Source of the DNA: Colwellia sp.
Lineage (GTDB): Bacteria > Pseudomonadota > Gammaproteobacteria > Enterobacterales > Alteromonadaceae
Direction of reading: 5' to 3'
NCBI GenBank assembly: GCA_013215385.1
Contig: JABSOY010000001.1
Span: 62,001-126,000 of the forward strand
Length of the DNA: 64,000 nt
Shown here piece after piece: positions 18,728-28,313 of this stretch. Position numbers and translations under genes: made by a program. The notes below the pieces were generated by a model, which did no database searches, was not told the origin of the DNA, and saw only the letters and a program-made list of their open reading frames with translations. Numbering within the stretch: position 1 is the first letter of the stretch; every line of letters begins with the position of its first letter.

Positions 18728-20392
18728 GTGCAACAAACGCAAAAAATTTGGCTTGAAAAAAGTTACCCACCCGGTGTTCCATTTGAGATTGATGCAGACA
18801 AATACTCCTCATTAGCTGTTATGTTCAATAAATATGTTGAACTTTATGCGGAACGTACAGCTTTTATAAATATGGGCGCAGAAATAAATTACCGCGACTT
18901 AGAGATTGAAGCCAAAGCGTTTGCCGCTTACCTTCAAAATGACTTAGGTTTAGTAAAAGGCGATAAGTTTGCCATTATGATACCTAATTGTTTGCAATAT
19001 CCTATTGCACTCTTTGGTGCCTTGCTTGCGGGTTTAACCGTTGTGAATGTTAACCCGTTATACACAGCACGTGAACTTGAGCATCAATTGAAAGACTCTG
19101 GCACTAAAGCTATGTTGATCATTGAAAATTTCGCTCATACTTTAGAAAAAGTTATCGATAATACATCGGTTGAACACGTCATTTTGACATCTTTGGGTGA
19201 TCGACTTGGCACCGTAAAAGGCGCCCTTGTTAATTGTGTGGTGAAGTATGTAAAGAAAATGGTGCCTGCTTTTCATTTAGCAAACACAATTCGATTTAAT
19301 AAAGTTATTGCTCAAGGCATGATGAAAACTTATAACCCCGTTGAACTCAATGGTGAAGATATTGCCTTCTTGCAATATACGGGTGGCACAACCGGTGTTT
19401 CAAAAGGGGCGATACTGACCCATCGAAATATGATTGCGAACTTATTACAAGCTAAAGCTGCAATAAATCCAATTATGCAAGACGGTAAAGAACTCGTGGT
19501 AACGGCTTTACCGCTTTATCATATATTTGCGTTGACCGCGAACTGTTTAACATTTTTGACATTAGGCGGTACTAACTTATTGATCACCAATCCACGTGAT
19601 ATGCCTGGTTTTGTTAAAGAGCTTTCCAAGTATCGCTTTACGGCAATAACCGGTGTTAATACCTTATTTAACGGTTTACTCAATACTCCTGGTTTTAAAA
19701 AACTTGATTTTAGTACTTTGAAAATGTCGCTCGGTGGGGGTATGGCAGTACAGCGCTCTGTCGGTGAAGCATGGGAACGTGTTACCGGAACTCGTTTATT
19801 GGAGGGTTATGGCTTAACCGAATGTGCCCCTTTAGTGACCTTATGTCCTTATGATCAAAAATGCTACAGTGGTAATATTGGTTTGCCAGCAGCATCAACA
19901 GATATACGTATTATCAAAGACGATGGTAGTGATGCCGATATAGGTGAATCAGGCGAAATGTGGGTTAAAGGGCCGCAGGTCATGAAAGGCTATTACCAAC
20001 GAGAACAAGATACCGCAGACATTTTAAAAGATGGTTGGTTAGCCACAGGTGATATTGCTAATATGGACGAAAACGGTTTCTTTAAAATCGTTGATCGTAA
20101 AAAAGATATGATCATTGTTTCTGGTTTTAATGTATTCCCGAATGAAATAGAAGATGTCGTGATGATGCATGATGGTGTATTAGAAGCTGCAGCTGTTGGA
20201 GTTACTCATGAGTCAACAGGCGAGGCGGTAAAAATATTTGTTGTGCTTAAAGACAAAAGTATAACGGCCAAAGATTTAATTAAACATTGTCGTGAGAACT
20301 TAACGAGTTATAAAGTGCCGAAGAATATTGAGTTTCGTGATGAATTACCTAAAACCAATGTCGGTAAAATTTTAAGAAGAGAGTTACGTTAA
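18728..20392 (+). CDS. fadD: Long-chain-fatty-acid-CoA ligase
   Basis: FadD activates long-chain fatty acids to acyl-CoA at the inner membrane, feeding beta-oxidation. The 554-residue adenylate-forming enzyme has the P-loop [12 protein letters not shown] near residue 220, the [11 protein letters not shown] motif and the late [22 protein letters not shown] segment; the C-terminal catalytic lysine lies in [13 protein letters not shown]. The GTG start is chosen because it follows an excellent AGAGGAGG ribosome-binding site. FadR-like and PsrA-like operators lie upstream, and a shared terminator lies downstream. Confidence 0.97.
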   Translation: MQQTQKIWLEKSYPPGVPFEIDADKYSSLAVMFNKYVELYAERTAFINMGAEINYRDLEIEAKAFAAYLQNDLGLVKGDKFAIMIPNCLQYPIALFGALLAGLTVVNVNPLYTARELEHQLKDSGTKAMLIIENFAHTLEKVIDNTSVEHVILTSLGDRLGTVKGALVNCVVKYVKKMVPAFHLANTIRFNKVIAQGMMKTYNPVELNGEDIAFLQYTGGTTGVSKGAILTHRNMIANLLQAKAAINPIMQDGKELVVTALPLYHIFALTANCLTFLTLGGTNLLITNPRDMPGFVKELSKYRFTAITGVNTLFNGLLNTPGFKKLDFSTLKMSLGGGMAVQRSVGEAWERVTGTRLLEGYGLTECAPLVTLCPYDQKCYSGNIGLPAASTDIRIIKDDGSDADIGESGEMWVKGPQVMKGYYQREQDTADILKDGWLATGDIANMDENGFFKIVDRKKDMIIVSGFNVFPNEIEDVVMMHDGVLEAAAVGVTHESTGEAVKIFVVLKDKSITAKDLIKHCRENLTSYKVPKNIEFRDELPKTNVGKILRRELR

Positions 20393-20417
20393 AGCGTTTC
20401 TATCATTAATTTTAATT

Positions 20418-20453
20418 AAAGGCCGTAACCTAAAAAGGTTACGGCCTTTTTTT
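20418..20453. terminator. Bidirectional terminator between fadD and yciK
   Basis: A perfect stem, AAAGGCCGTAACC / GGTTACGGCCTTT, with loop TAAAAA is followed by T residues on the plus strand and preceded by A residues, so it can serve both convergent genes. It touches the yciK stop codon. Confidence 0.9.
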
Positions 20454-21198
20454 ATTTAGTTGTTTGAGCGTTGATGCGTTGACCATTAATTTTCGCACTG
20501 TCATTCGCCATTAAATATACGTAAGCGGGCATAATGTCTTTTGCTGTTGCTATGGTATCTTTGTTTTCTGCTGGATATGCTGAATTGCGCATATTGGTTT
20601 GTGTTGCCCCAGGATTAATTGCATTAACTCGTAAAGATGAGTTCTCATATTCATCAGCAATAACCTGCATTAAACCTTCGGTTGCAAATTTTGAAACACT
20701 ATAAGCTCCCCAATAAGCTTTGCCTTTATTGCCGACGCCTGAGGTTGTAAAAACGAGAGATGCCTCATCACTGAGCAATAATGCAGGAATGAGTGCTTGT
20801 GCTACAAGATGTTGGGCGGTCACATTAACTTGCATAACATCTTGCCAAATTTGTTCGTGTATTTGAGTATAAGGTGTTAACTCGCCTAATATTGATGCAT
20901 TTAATAGTGCACCATCAAGTTTACCAAATTGACTAACAATCGTTGATGCCATATCAATATAATTCTGCTTCGTCGCACCTTTTAAATTTAGTGGCACTAT
21001 GGCAGGTTCGGCTGAACCTTGAGCTATTATTTCATCGTAAACGGCTTCAAGTTTTGAGGTTGTTTTACCTAATAAAATAACTGTCGCGCCTAATTCTGCA
21101 TAGGTTAGGGCGGCTTGTCGGCCAATACCGTCACCAGCACCGGTAACTAATATTATTTTATCGGCAAGGTTATTTGTTTTTATTTGATAATTAAACAT
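20452..21198 (-). CDS. yciK: YciK family short-chain dehydrogenase
   Basis: An NAD(P)-dependent short-chain dehydrogenase of about 248 residues. The Rossmann motif TGAGDGIG, the N-A-S segment LLNASILG, and the catalytic Tyr and Lys in YSVSKFA are all present; it closely resembles E. coli YciK. The true substrate is unknown. I start at ATG 21198 (MFNYQIKTNN), which fits YciK N termini; a TTG four codons upstream is an alternative. In E. coli yciK also lies near sohB. Confidence 0.9.
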   Translation of the reverse strand: MFNYQIKTNNLADKIILVTGAGDGIGRQAALTYAELGATVILLGKTTSKLEAVYDEIIAQGSAEPAIVPLNLKGATKQNYIDMASTIVSQFGKLDGALLNASILGELTPYTQIHEQIWQDVMQVNVTAQHLVAQALIPALLLSDEASLVFTTSGVGNKGKAYWGAYSVSKFATEGLMQVIADEYENSSLRVNAINPGATQTNMRNSAYPAENKDTIATAKDIMPAYVYLMANDSAKINGQRINAQTTK

Positions 21199-21357
21199 AA
21201 GTTGAAGCAAATTCTTTGAAGGAAAATATGGGCGCTAATTCTACTACTTAGAGCTGTTATCTGACGAGTTATATTTACTTTATTTCAATTAAATAACACG
21301 AAAAACTCGAATAAAACAAAAAACCGCTAGCGCTTAGGCAATTCTTGGGGTAAGTTT

Positions 21358-21374
21358 AACTGGTCGAACAAGTT
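21358..21374. promoter_or_regulatory. FadR-like operator upstream of the volA-type lipase gene
   Basis: AACTGGTCGAACAAGTT matches the palindromic FadR operator AACTGGTC-N-GACCAGTT at 14 of 16 half-site positions. It lies 95 bases before the lipase start codon, so the lipase may belong to the same fatty-acid regulon as fadD. Confidence 0.6.
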
Positions 21375-21468
21375 GATTTTGTGATCTAAAAATCATGAAA
21401 TAGCACCTAAATAAATAATAAAAGCATAAAAAGCTAAATAATATAAAGCTCGTCTGTGGGGAGATAAA

Positions 21469-23883
21469 ATGAAAAAGTTAGTACTCAGTGTTGCTATCGC
21501 CAGTGTTCTTGGTCTAAGTGCATGTAATGATGAATCAATTAATGATGTCCAAAATGAAGTTGCTGACAACGGTACTGCCGTAACCGCAACCGCTCGCGTT
21601 AAATTTAATCCAAGTGCTGGCGCTGCAGGACTTTCTATTCCAAACGATTTGATTTTTTCTGGTAGCCAAGATGGTACGTTAGAAATCCCCGTAGCCGACC
21701 CAACAGATGGCTCAGATCCTTTTGTTGCTATTAGTGCACTTGACGGTTGGTCCATTTCTCAACCTTTCCCTCTTGCTATTGAATTTCCAGCGGGTACTTC
21801 TTTAGATGCCAGTAGTGCTTCAGAATCTGCGTCTGTAAGAGTTTTTGAAACCGTGATGGGTGGTGACGCGAATGACGCTGACTGTACTGCTGTAACACGT
21901 GGCCTCGCATGTAAAGTCGTTGGTGAACTAGTTTTTATGCAAGATTTTGTCACAAAAAAATCTGGCGATAATGTTTTATTTGTTCCAATGAAGCCTCTTA
22001 AGGCAGAAACAACCTATGTTATGGTGATGACGAATAACCTTCGTGATAATAATGGTAAAGCTATTGCAGGCTCTAGCACCTATGAATTAGTACGCCAAGA
22101 TATTAATACTTTACCACTGGGTAATGCGTCACAATTAGGATTACAAGCTGCAATTAACAGTTACGAGGCTGCTGTAGTCGCTGCCGGTGTTGATAGTGAT
22201 ACCATTATCTATACTGCTGCAATGACCACACAATCAACGACGCGAGTACTAAGTACTGTTAAGTCCGTGATGGCCGCTGGTGTTCCGCAAATGCTTGCTA
22301 ATGCTCAACAAGGAATTCCGGCAATTGGCGTAGCCGATACCGGTATGTCAGTGGCAACTGTATTGACTGGTTTAATTCCTGAAAGTTTAATCCCATTATA
22401 TTCTGCAGCAAATTATATTCGTGGTTCAATCACGCTACCTTATTACTTAGGCGTACCATCTGCTGAAAACCCACTGGCCCCTGTCAATGACTGGTGGCGT
22501 GCACGTTGCGATTCGGGTGCAACACTTGCCGGTTTAGCGGCGACAAACCCTGCGGCAATTCCTGCAGGGCCATTAGATGCCAATGATGGCTTTTGTATGA
22601 ACTTTGGTTTACGTGACTTAAGTTCAGTTGTAGCTATTGATACGGAACGAAACTTAACTAAGTTTAATCCAATTCCAGCGACTAGTGCGATGATGGCAAT
22701 TGATGTACAAATGACCACCCCAGATTTGGCTTGGGCTAATGCCGTTCGTGCAAGTATGACTCCAGCATTACCTGCCTTAGAAGAGCCTGCAAATGGCTGG
22801 CCAGTAGCTATTTTAGTACATGGCATTACTTCAACAAAAGAGCAAATGTTACCAATTACCGGCATATTGTCTGTATTTGGAATAGCAACAATTGCAATTG
22901 ATCAGCCATTACATGGCAGTCGAGGTTTTGATTTAAATGGTGACGACATTGATGAGATTAATACCAGTACTGTGTCAACATTACATTATGTCAACTTAGG
23001 CAGTATGCTAACAATGCGTGATAATACTCGCCAAAGTACCGCTGATTTATTAGGTTTGCGTTTAGGTATGAACTTTTTAGGTGGTGTTGATAGCAGTGGC
23101 AACACAATTAAGATTGATAATACTAAAGTACACCTTTTAGGACACTCATTAGGTGGTATTTACGGCATGAATACGGTTGCTTTAGCAAATACTGAGTTAG
23201 ATCCGCAAATTGACGGTTTATTTAAAATTGCTAGCACATCTTTAGCTATGCCGGGTTTAATGTTAGCTAACTTTGGTTTGGATTCGCCAGCGTTTGAAGG
23301 TTTAGCTAAATCTAATTTAACCTTACAGTTATCACCTGGTTTTGCTGAGGCGGTTGCGGCTACTTTACCTGCCAATTATAGCCAAGACGAATTGAGTGCT
23401 TTCTATTTTGCTTTCTATGACAGTTTACCGGCTGAGGATAAAGCAACACTAGACGCCGGTTTCGCGCAATTTACTTTTGCCGCACAAACGGTAACAGACT
23501 CAGGTGACCCTGTTGCGTATGTACAAGCATTAGCTGCAACACAAACACCTACACATTTAATTGAAGTTGTCGGCGATGGTGCTGATAATCTGTCAGACCA
23601 AACAGTGACTAATACTGCGCCATTCACTCCAATGGGCGGCACTGATCCGGTAATTGCTTTATTAGGCTTGCAAGTTGTTAGTGAAGACACCGATGGTTCT
23701 GGTGCAGTGAGGTTTATTAATGGACACCACAGTTCAATTCTTGACCCTCGCCCTACAGCAGCTTCGCCTGATGCAGTACTAAGTGCTAAAGCAACACAAG
23801 AAATGCAAACACAGATAGCTACATTCTTTGCTTCAATGGGGCAATTGATTAAAATCACAGATAGTAGTGTTGTAAAAGATTAA
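21469..23883 (+). CDS. volA: VolA/Pla-1/cef family surface lipoprotein lipase
   Basis: An 804-residue lipoprotein related to VolA, the Vibrio outer-membrane lysophospholipase, and to Pla-1/cef extracellular lipases. The signal peptide ends in the lipobox LSAC, with the modified Cys at residue 19, followed by NDES. The long N-terminal region contains the family pattern ARVKFNPSAGAAGLSIPNDL. The lipase domain has HGITSTKEQM (oxyanion), the nucleophile elbow GHSLGG with Ser560, and INGHHSSILDP near the C terminus for the catalytic His. It would release fatty acids from lysophosphatidylcholine at the cell surface for uptake and activation by FadD. Substrate is inferred from the family. Confidence 0.88.
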   Translation: MKKLVLSVAIASVLGLSACNDESINDVQNEVADNGTAVTATARVKFNPSAGAAGLSIPNDLIFSGSQDGTLEIPVADPTDGSDPFVAISALDGWSISQPFPLAIEFPAGTSLDASSASESASVRVFETVMGGDANDADCTAVTRGLACKVVGELVFMQDFVTKKSGDNVLFVPMKPLKAETTYVMVMTNNLRDNNGKAIAGSSTYELVRQDINTLPLGNASQLGLQAAINSYEAAVVAAGVDSDTIIYTAAMTTQSTTRVLSTVKSVMAAGVPQMLANAQQGIPAIGVADTGMSVATVLTGLIPESLIPLYSAANYIRGSITLPYYLGVPSAENPLAPVNDWWRARCDSGATLAGLAATNPAAIPAGPLDANDGFCMNFGLRDLSSVVAIDTERNLTKFNPIPATSAMMAIDVQMTTPDLAWANAVRASMTPALPALEEPANGWPVAILVHGITSTKEQMLPITGILSVFGIATIAIDQPLHGSRGFDLNGDDIDEINTSTVSTLHYVNLGSMLTMRDNTRQSTADLLGLRLGMNFLGGVDSSGNTIKIDNTKVHLLGHSLGGIYGMNTVALANTELDPQIDGLFKIASTSLAMPGLMLANFGLDSPAFEGLAKSNLTLQLSPGFAEAVAATLPANYSQDELSAFYFAFYDSLPAEDKATLDAGFAQFTFAAQTVTDSGDPVAYVQALAATQTPTHLIEVVGDGADNLSDQTVTNTAPFTPMGGTDPVIALLGLQVVSEDTDGSGAVRFINGHHSSILDPRPTAASPDAVLSAKATQEMQTQIATFFASMGQLIKITDSSVVKD

Positions 23884-23905
23884 TTTAATCATATCTTAAT
23901 TATTT

Positions 23906-23931
23906 AAAGCCCTCAGTCGAGGGCTTTTTTA
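23906..23931 (+). terminator. Rho-independent terminator of the volA-type lipase gene
   Basis: A nine-base-pair stem AAAGCCCTC / GAGGGCTTT with a four-base loop and following T residues, 23 bases after the stop codon. Confidence 0.88.
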
Positions 23932-24069
23932 TTGCCTATTTTCTGCCTTTTTAACTTATTAACTTTATTTATTTATAACACCCCCCATATCACATGAAGA
24001 TATGATGATAAGTTAACGTCAACTGTAAGATTTACCTAGCTGTAATGAAGTTGATAACGGGAGAATATA

Positions 24070-25131
24070 TTGGAATTTTTATACGAATACGGATTATTTT
24101 TAGCCAAGGTAGTGACCTTTGTCATTGCTGTGGTAGTTATCGTTGCACTTATTGCATCGTCAGCGATGAAACAGGGCGGGAAAAAAGGTGAATTAGAGCT
24201 TACCGACTTATCTGAAGAGTTTAGTGAGGTAGAAGAAGATATTACTCATTATTTATTAACAAAAGATGAGTTAAAAGAAAAAGAGAAAAAAGAGAAAAAA
24301 ATCGCAAAAGAAAAAGCTAAGGCTGATAAAAAGTTAGCTAAAACTAAAGGTGATAATAAAGATGAGGTTGTGAAAGCAGAGCCTAAAATTTTTGTTCTCG
24401 ATTTTAACGGCAGTGTCGATGCCCGTGAAGTCACCGGTTTACGTGAAGAGATCTCAGCAATTTTAACGGTAGCAACTCCTGAAGATGAAGTTTTTCTTCG
24501 TTTAGAAAGTGGCGGTGGCATGGTTCATGGTTACGGTTTAGCTTCTTCGCAGCTTGATAGGCTTCGTCAACACAATATTCCATTAACCGCTTCTGTTGAT
24601 AAAGTAGCAGCCAGTGGTGGCTACATGATGGCTTGTGTGGCTAATAAAATTATTTCAGCTCCGTTTGCTATTCTTGGTTCTATTGGCGTTATCGCACAAG
24701 TACCTAACTTTCATAAGTTACTAAAAAAGAATGACATCGATTACGAGCAATTTACCGCCGGGGAATTTAAACGCACCGTTACTATGTTTGGTGAAAACAC
24801 CGAAAAAGGTCGAGAAAAATTTAACGAAGAGTTAGAAGAAACCCATATATTATTTAAAAACTTTGTCAGAGAACACCGCCCTAGTTTAGATATAGATAAA
24901 GTTGCTACAGGCGAGCATTGGTTCGGTAGTACCGCGAAAGAACTCGGCTTAGTAGACGAAATTCAAACCAGTGACGATTATCTACAGTCGCGCAGTAAGT
25001 CGCATAAAATAATTGCGCTAAAATATGCAACGAAGAAAAGCTTAGCTGAAAAGTTTTCTCATGCTGCTTCGTTATCATTTGATAATATCTTTAGTAAACT
25101 TTGGCAAAATAATCGTATTTTTCCTGGGTAA
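24070..25131 (+). CDS. sohB: Inner-membrane peptidase SohB
   Basis: SohB is a serine peptidase of the S49 (signal peptide peptidase SppA) family, anchored in the inner membrane. At 353 residues it has an N-terminal membrane segment (about 10-32), a charged linker very rich in Lys and Glu (75-110), and the catalytic domain. The nucleophile Ser182 lies in KVAASGGYMMACV; the general-base lysine would fall in EFTAGEFKRTVT. The TTG start is chosen because it gives the usual SohB N terminus MEFLYEYGLFLAK and follows GGGAGA. Confidence 0.95.
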   Translation: MEFLYEYGLFLAKVVTFVIAVVVIVALIASSAMKQGGKKGELELTDLSEEFSEVEEDITHYLLTKDELKEKEKKEKKIAKEKAKADKKLAKTKGDNKDEVVKAEPKIFVLDFNGSVDAREVTGLREEISAILTVATPEDEVFLRLESGGGMVHGYGLASSQLDRLRQHNIPLTASVDKVAASGGYMMACVANKIISAPFAILGSIGVIAQVPNFHKLLKKNDIDYEQFTAGEFKRTVTMFGENTEKGREKFNEELEETHILFKNFVREHRPSLDIDKVATGEHWFGSTAKELGLVDEIQTSDDYLQSRSKSHKIIALKYATKKSLAEKFSHAASLSFDNIFSKLWQNNRIFPG

Positions 25132-25693
25132 GGTTGACGATAAAGATCTTTAATTTAATCTATTTAGCTGCCTATCATTAATACTCGTATAGGGTTTAAG
25201 ATAGGCAGTTGTCAATAAGACAGAACGAGAGATCGTAGCTAAGCAATCAAAGGCATAAGTATAAGTTAGATGAACTTTGGTAAAGCACTCTCTAAAACAT
25301 ATGTTGTGTAACTATAAAACCGCAACTTAAATCACCTCATGGTTATATATTTCATCAACAACTTAAAATCAATAATAGCTTGTAAGCAAAACAATTTATA
25401 TCAAAGATGGTCAAGCAAGTTCTCTTGAAAATTCACGAGATATAGAAGATAAGGGTTAACCGTGATGAGTAAACGTTGTGGTAGCTCAAATTCTAGCTTT
25501 CTTATTACGTCGTCGTAAAAATAAATCATTACGCTAGTATAAAAGTTAAATTAGCACTATAAAAAAGGATGCCATAGGCATCCTTTTTTATGTAATCTAG
25601 AGCAGTTCTCTGTAAGTCTATGCTAAAGTTCGTATCTAACCTTAGTTCTAGAGAAACTAATGTTAAAACTTTGCATAAGAAATAATAAACTCT
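25132..25693. other. Gene-free stretch after sohB
   Basis: No convincing gene in 560 bases. Near 25168-25210 CTGCCTATC and GATAGGCAG could pair as a weak hairpin after sohB. At 25464-25540 a short stretch reads CGSSNSS in one frame and FLLRRRKNK in another, like the broken tail of a sorting-signal protein (see findings). A strong terminator follows at 25561. Confidence 0.5.
25561..25591 (+). terminator. Strong hairpin terminator with no intact gene upstream
   Basis: AAAAAAGGATGCC / GGCATCCTTTTTT forms a 13-base-pair stem with loop ATA. It is symmetrical, so it could stop transcripts from either side, including the small minus-strand gene at 25694. Its position 20 bases after the remnant reading frame fits a decayed plus-strand gene. 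Confidence 0.85.
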
Positions 25694-25975
25694 CTACTCA
25701 GCTATTACATTAGTTTTAGCTAAAGTTTGTGTCTTATTTAAACTTAAATAATTCACTTCATATTTTTGACCGTTAAGCATGGTATTAACAGATGCTGATT
25801 CACTTATGCTTATGCTTATGCTTAGCTTCATTGATTGAGCTAAACTCTCTTTGGCAGCTTTAGTTATAGTGAACTTAGCTACTGGCTCTACTTTAACTAA
25901 TTCGATAGCTTGAGCCGGTGTTACCATTATTGTTGCTGCAATTGTACATACAGCTATTTTATTAAAAATTTTCAT
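25694..25975 (-). CDS. Small exported hypothetical protein
   Basis: A 93-residue protein with a clear signal peptide (MKIFNKIAVCTIAATIMVTPAQA, cleaved after AQA at residue 23), giving a mature protein of about 70 residues. The mature part contains a serine/isoleucine repeat, SISISISES, encoded by short repeats of CTTATG-type units on the plus strand. No catalytic motif and no recognised family. It is divergent from gcvA with about 300 bases between them. Confidence 0.65.
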   Translation of the reverse strand: MKIFNKIAVCTIAATIMVTPAQAIELVKVEPVAKFTITKAAKESLAQSMKLSISISISESASVNTMLNGQKYEVNYLSLNKTQTLAKTNVIAE

Positions 25976-26271
25976 CGGGTCACCCTTATATTAAACGTTA
26001 TTTCCATATAGATGTTCTGGGACCTTTTCTTACTTAATTCTTAAATGTGGGTTGGGAATCACATTCAATTGTTAGCCCAAATATTTGGGGATAAAGATGA
26101 AGTCCTTCATCTATGAAGTAAATTCTACGTTATCACTGGCAATTTTAAAAACGACAATTTATAATGTTTGACATTAGAAAAACTAATGACAAATAATTAT
26201 TTAATTATGCTGGCTTTTTATGCATTAATTGTGCCTTATATATCAATTTAAAATACAGGGAAAGGTGAGAC

Positions 26272-27183
26272 TTGGCTAATAGACTACCGCCATTAAACGC
26301 ACTCAAAGCATTTGAAGCCTCAGCGAGACAATTGAGTTTTACTCGTGCTGCTGAAGAATTATTCGTCACTCAAGCGGCAATTAGTCATCAAATAAAGTCT
26401 TTGGAAGAGTATTTAGGTATAAAGTTATTCATGCGTAAAAACCGGGCTCTGTTATTAACAGAAGAAGGACAAGCGTATTATTTAGATATTAAAGATGTTT
26501 TTACTGCTATTAATGATGCAACCGAGCGCTTATTAGCACGTGGAGCAAAAGGGGCTATTACGGTAAGTTTACAACCAAGCTTTGCTATTCAATGGCTAGT
26601 GCCCAGATTGAACGCCTTTAACGCCTTACACCCTGATATTGACGTTCGTATAAAAGCGGTTGACCAGCCTGAAACTTCATTAACTGAAGATGTTGATGTT
26701 GCTATTTATTATGGTCGAGGCCACTGGGCAGACATTCATGCACAGCAACTGCAAAAAGAGTATCTTGTTCCTGTATGCTCTCCACTGCTATTACAAGGAA
26801 AAAAGCAGCTCGAAACGGTTGATGATTTAATTAATCATACGTTATTGCATGATACCTCTCGTCGAGATTGGAAACGTTGGTTTAAACAAACCGGTATTAA
26901 AGCAACGAATGTTAATCATGGACCTATTTTTAGCCATTCATCCATGGTGGTACAAGCGGCATTACACGGACAGGGTGTAGCGCTTGCCCATAGTTTTCTG
27001 GCTAAGCCTGATATTGATGCGGGGCGACTTATTTGCCCTTTTACTGAAGTATTAGAAAGTAAGAATGCTTATTATGTTGTTTGTCGTGAACGTCAGGTCG
27101 ACATAGGTAAAATTTCGGCTTTTAGAGAGTGGGTACTAGATACAGTTGCCGATGAACAAGAAGAGCTTGAAGATGATTTTTGA
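26272..27183 (+). CDS. gcvA: LysR-type regulator GcvA
   Basis: GcvA is the LysR-type regulator of the glycine cleavage system. The 303-residue protein begins MANRLPPLNALKAFEASARQ (TTG start, after GGGAAAGGTGAG), a signature of GcvA, with the helix-turn-helix at about 20-40 (SFTRAAEELFVTQAAISHQI). The effector-binding domain spans 90-295. Downstream ygdD and rlmM keep the E. coli gcvA-ygdD-rlmM order, with one extra gene inserted. I looked for gcvB upstream and did not find it. Confidence 0.94.
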   Translation: MANRLPPLNALKAFEASARQLSFTRAAEELFVTQAAISHQIKSLEEYLGIKLFMRKNRALLLTEEGQAYYLDIKDVFTAINDATERLLARGAKGAITVSLQPSFAIQWLVPRLNAFNALHPDIDVRIKAVDQPETSLTEDVDVAIYYGRGHWADIHAQQLQKEYLVPVCSPLLLQGKKQLETVDDLINHTLLHDTSRRDWKRWFKQTGIKATNVNHGPIFSHSSMVVQAALHGQGVALAHSFLAKPDIDAGRLICPFTEVLESKNAYYVVCRERQVDIGKISAFREWVLDTVADEQEELEDDF

Positions 27184-27206
27184 TCGCTGTTAATATAAGG
27201 AGTCCT

Positions 27207-27836
27207 ATGATTTCAACAATAGAAAATTACGTAGATAATGCGAAAGCCTTAGTTATTTTTGCCCATGGTGCCGGCGCCGATAAAAGCCACGAATTTATGG
27301 AAACTGTGAGTCACGGATTAAACCAGCAACAAATTAGTGTATTGCGTTTTAACTTTTATTATATGGATGAACGTATCGAGAAAGGGAACCGGCGACCACC
27401 AGACCGAATGCCAAAACTATTGGACTGTTTTAAAACTGTATTAGCTGAAGTAGAAACTTCTTTGCCTATTTTTTTAGCAGGCAAATCCATGGGCGGGCGA
27501 GTTGCTGCAACCTTAGCCGCAGACGAAAATATTAGTGCCAAAGCCGTTATGTGTTTAGGTTACCCCTTTCATCCACAAAAGAAACCAGAAAAATTGAGAT
27601 TGGAGCCGTTACAAGAAACGAATAAACCGATATTGATTTTACAAGGAACACGTGATGCTTTAGGCAATGAAGAAGAAATTACTGGTTATCAAATTTCCGA
27701 TAAATGTAAATGTATCTTCTTTAGTGATGGTGATCACAATTTAAAGCCTCGAGTCAAATCTGGCTTTACTCATAGCGAACATATTAGTGGTGCCATTAAC
27801 GATATGGTAAAATTTATAAATAAAATCAATCGATAA
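27207..27836 (+). CDS. Alpha/beta hydrolase of the KANL3/Tex30-like type
   Basis: A 209-residue predicted hydrolase. Near the start VIFAHGAGADKSHEFM is the oxyanion region, AGKSMGGRVA is the nucleophile elbow, LQGTRDALG carries the likely Asp and FFSDGDHNLKP the catalytic His. The start at ATG 27207 is preferred over an upstream TTG because TAAGGAGTCCT is a strong ribosome-binding site for it. It lies between gcvA and ygdD. The substrate is unknown. Confidence 0.85.
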   Translation: MISTIENYVDNAKALVIFAHGAGADKSHEFMETVSHGLNQQQISVLRFNFYYMDERIEKGNRRPPDRMPKLLDCFKTVLAEVETSLPIFLAGKSMGGRVAATLAADENISAKAVMCLGYPFHPQKKPEKLRLEPLQETNKPILILQGTRDALGNEEEITGYQISDKCKCIFFSDGDHNLKPRVKSGFTHSEHISGAINDMVKFINKINR

Positions 27837-27843
27837 CAATACA

Positions 27844-28302
27844 ATGAATAATAAAACGATTAATTACGAACACCTAAATACTATTTACCTACGCGCTATA
27901 TTGATATTTATTGGTATCAGTGGCTGTTTTTCTGTATTATTCGGCGCTTGGTTTGCTCATGCTGGGGTGAACTTGTCAAATGAAGTACAATCACGTATTA
28001 CTCATGCGTTGCAGTATCAATTTTTTCATACCTTAGCGTTATTGGCTATTGCTGTATGGTGGAAAGGTCTGCCGCATGAAAGTAAGCCTATAAAAGCCCT
28101 CTGTTTTTCAGCATTGTTTTTTAGTTTAGGGATCATGTGCTTTAGTGGTAGTTTGTATGTAAAAACATTTTTTGATTTTGCAGCCATTGGGAAACTCGCT
28201 CCCATTGGTGGCATGTCATTTGCGCTTGGTTGGTTATGTATCGGTTGGGCAGGAATAAATATATCAGTGTCTAATTCAAGCACAGATAAAGATCGTTGGT
28301 AG
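27844..28302 (+). CDS. ygdD: DUF423 family inner-membrane protein YgdD
   Basis: A 152-residue protein with four hydrophobic segments and the DUF423 pattern: GCFSVLFGAWFAHAG, then RITHALQYQFFHTLALLAI, then GGMSFALGWLCIGWAG. E. coli YgdD lies between gcvA and rlmM, as here. It starts seven bases after the hydrolase and is probably co-transcribed. Function unknown. Confidence 0.9.
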   Translation: MNNKTINYEHLNTIYLRAILIFIGISGCFSVLFGAWFAHAGVNLSNEVQSRITHALQYQFFHTLALLAIAVWWKGLPHESKPIKALCFSALFFSLGIMCFSGSLYVKTFFDFAAIGKLAPIGGMSFALGWLCIGWAGINISVSNSSTDKDRW

Positions 28303-28313
28303 GTAAAATCATT

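Noticed and set aside
23415-23858. 147-codon and other long frames antisense to the lipase gene
   Set aside because: All lie inside the well-supported volA-type gene and have shadow-like composition (Ala, Ser, Cys, Val rich).
25976-26271. Possible GcvB small RNA divergent from gcvA
   Set aside because: E. coli gcvB sits here, but I find none of its conserved CA-rich seed segments, nor a terminator; the interval holds only the two gene starts.
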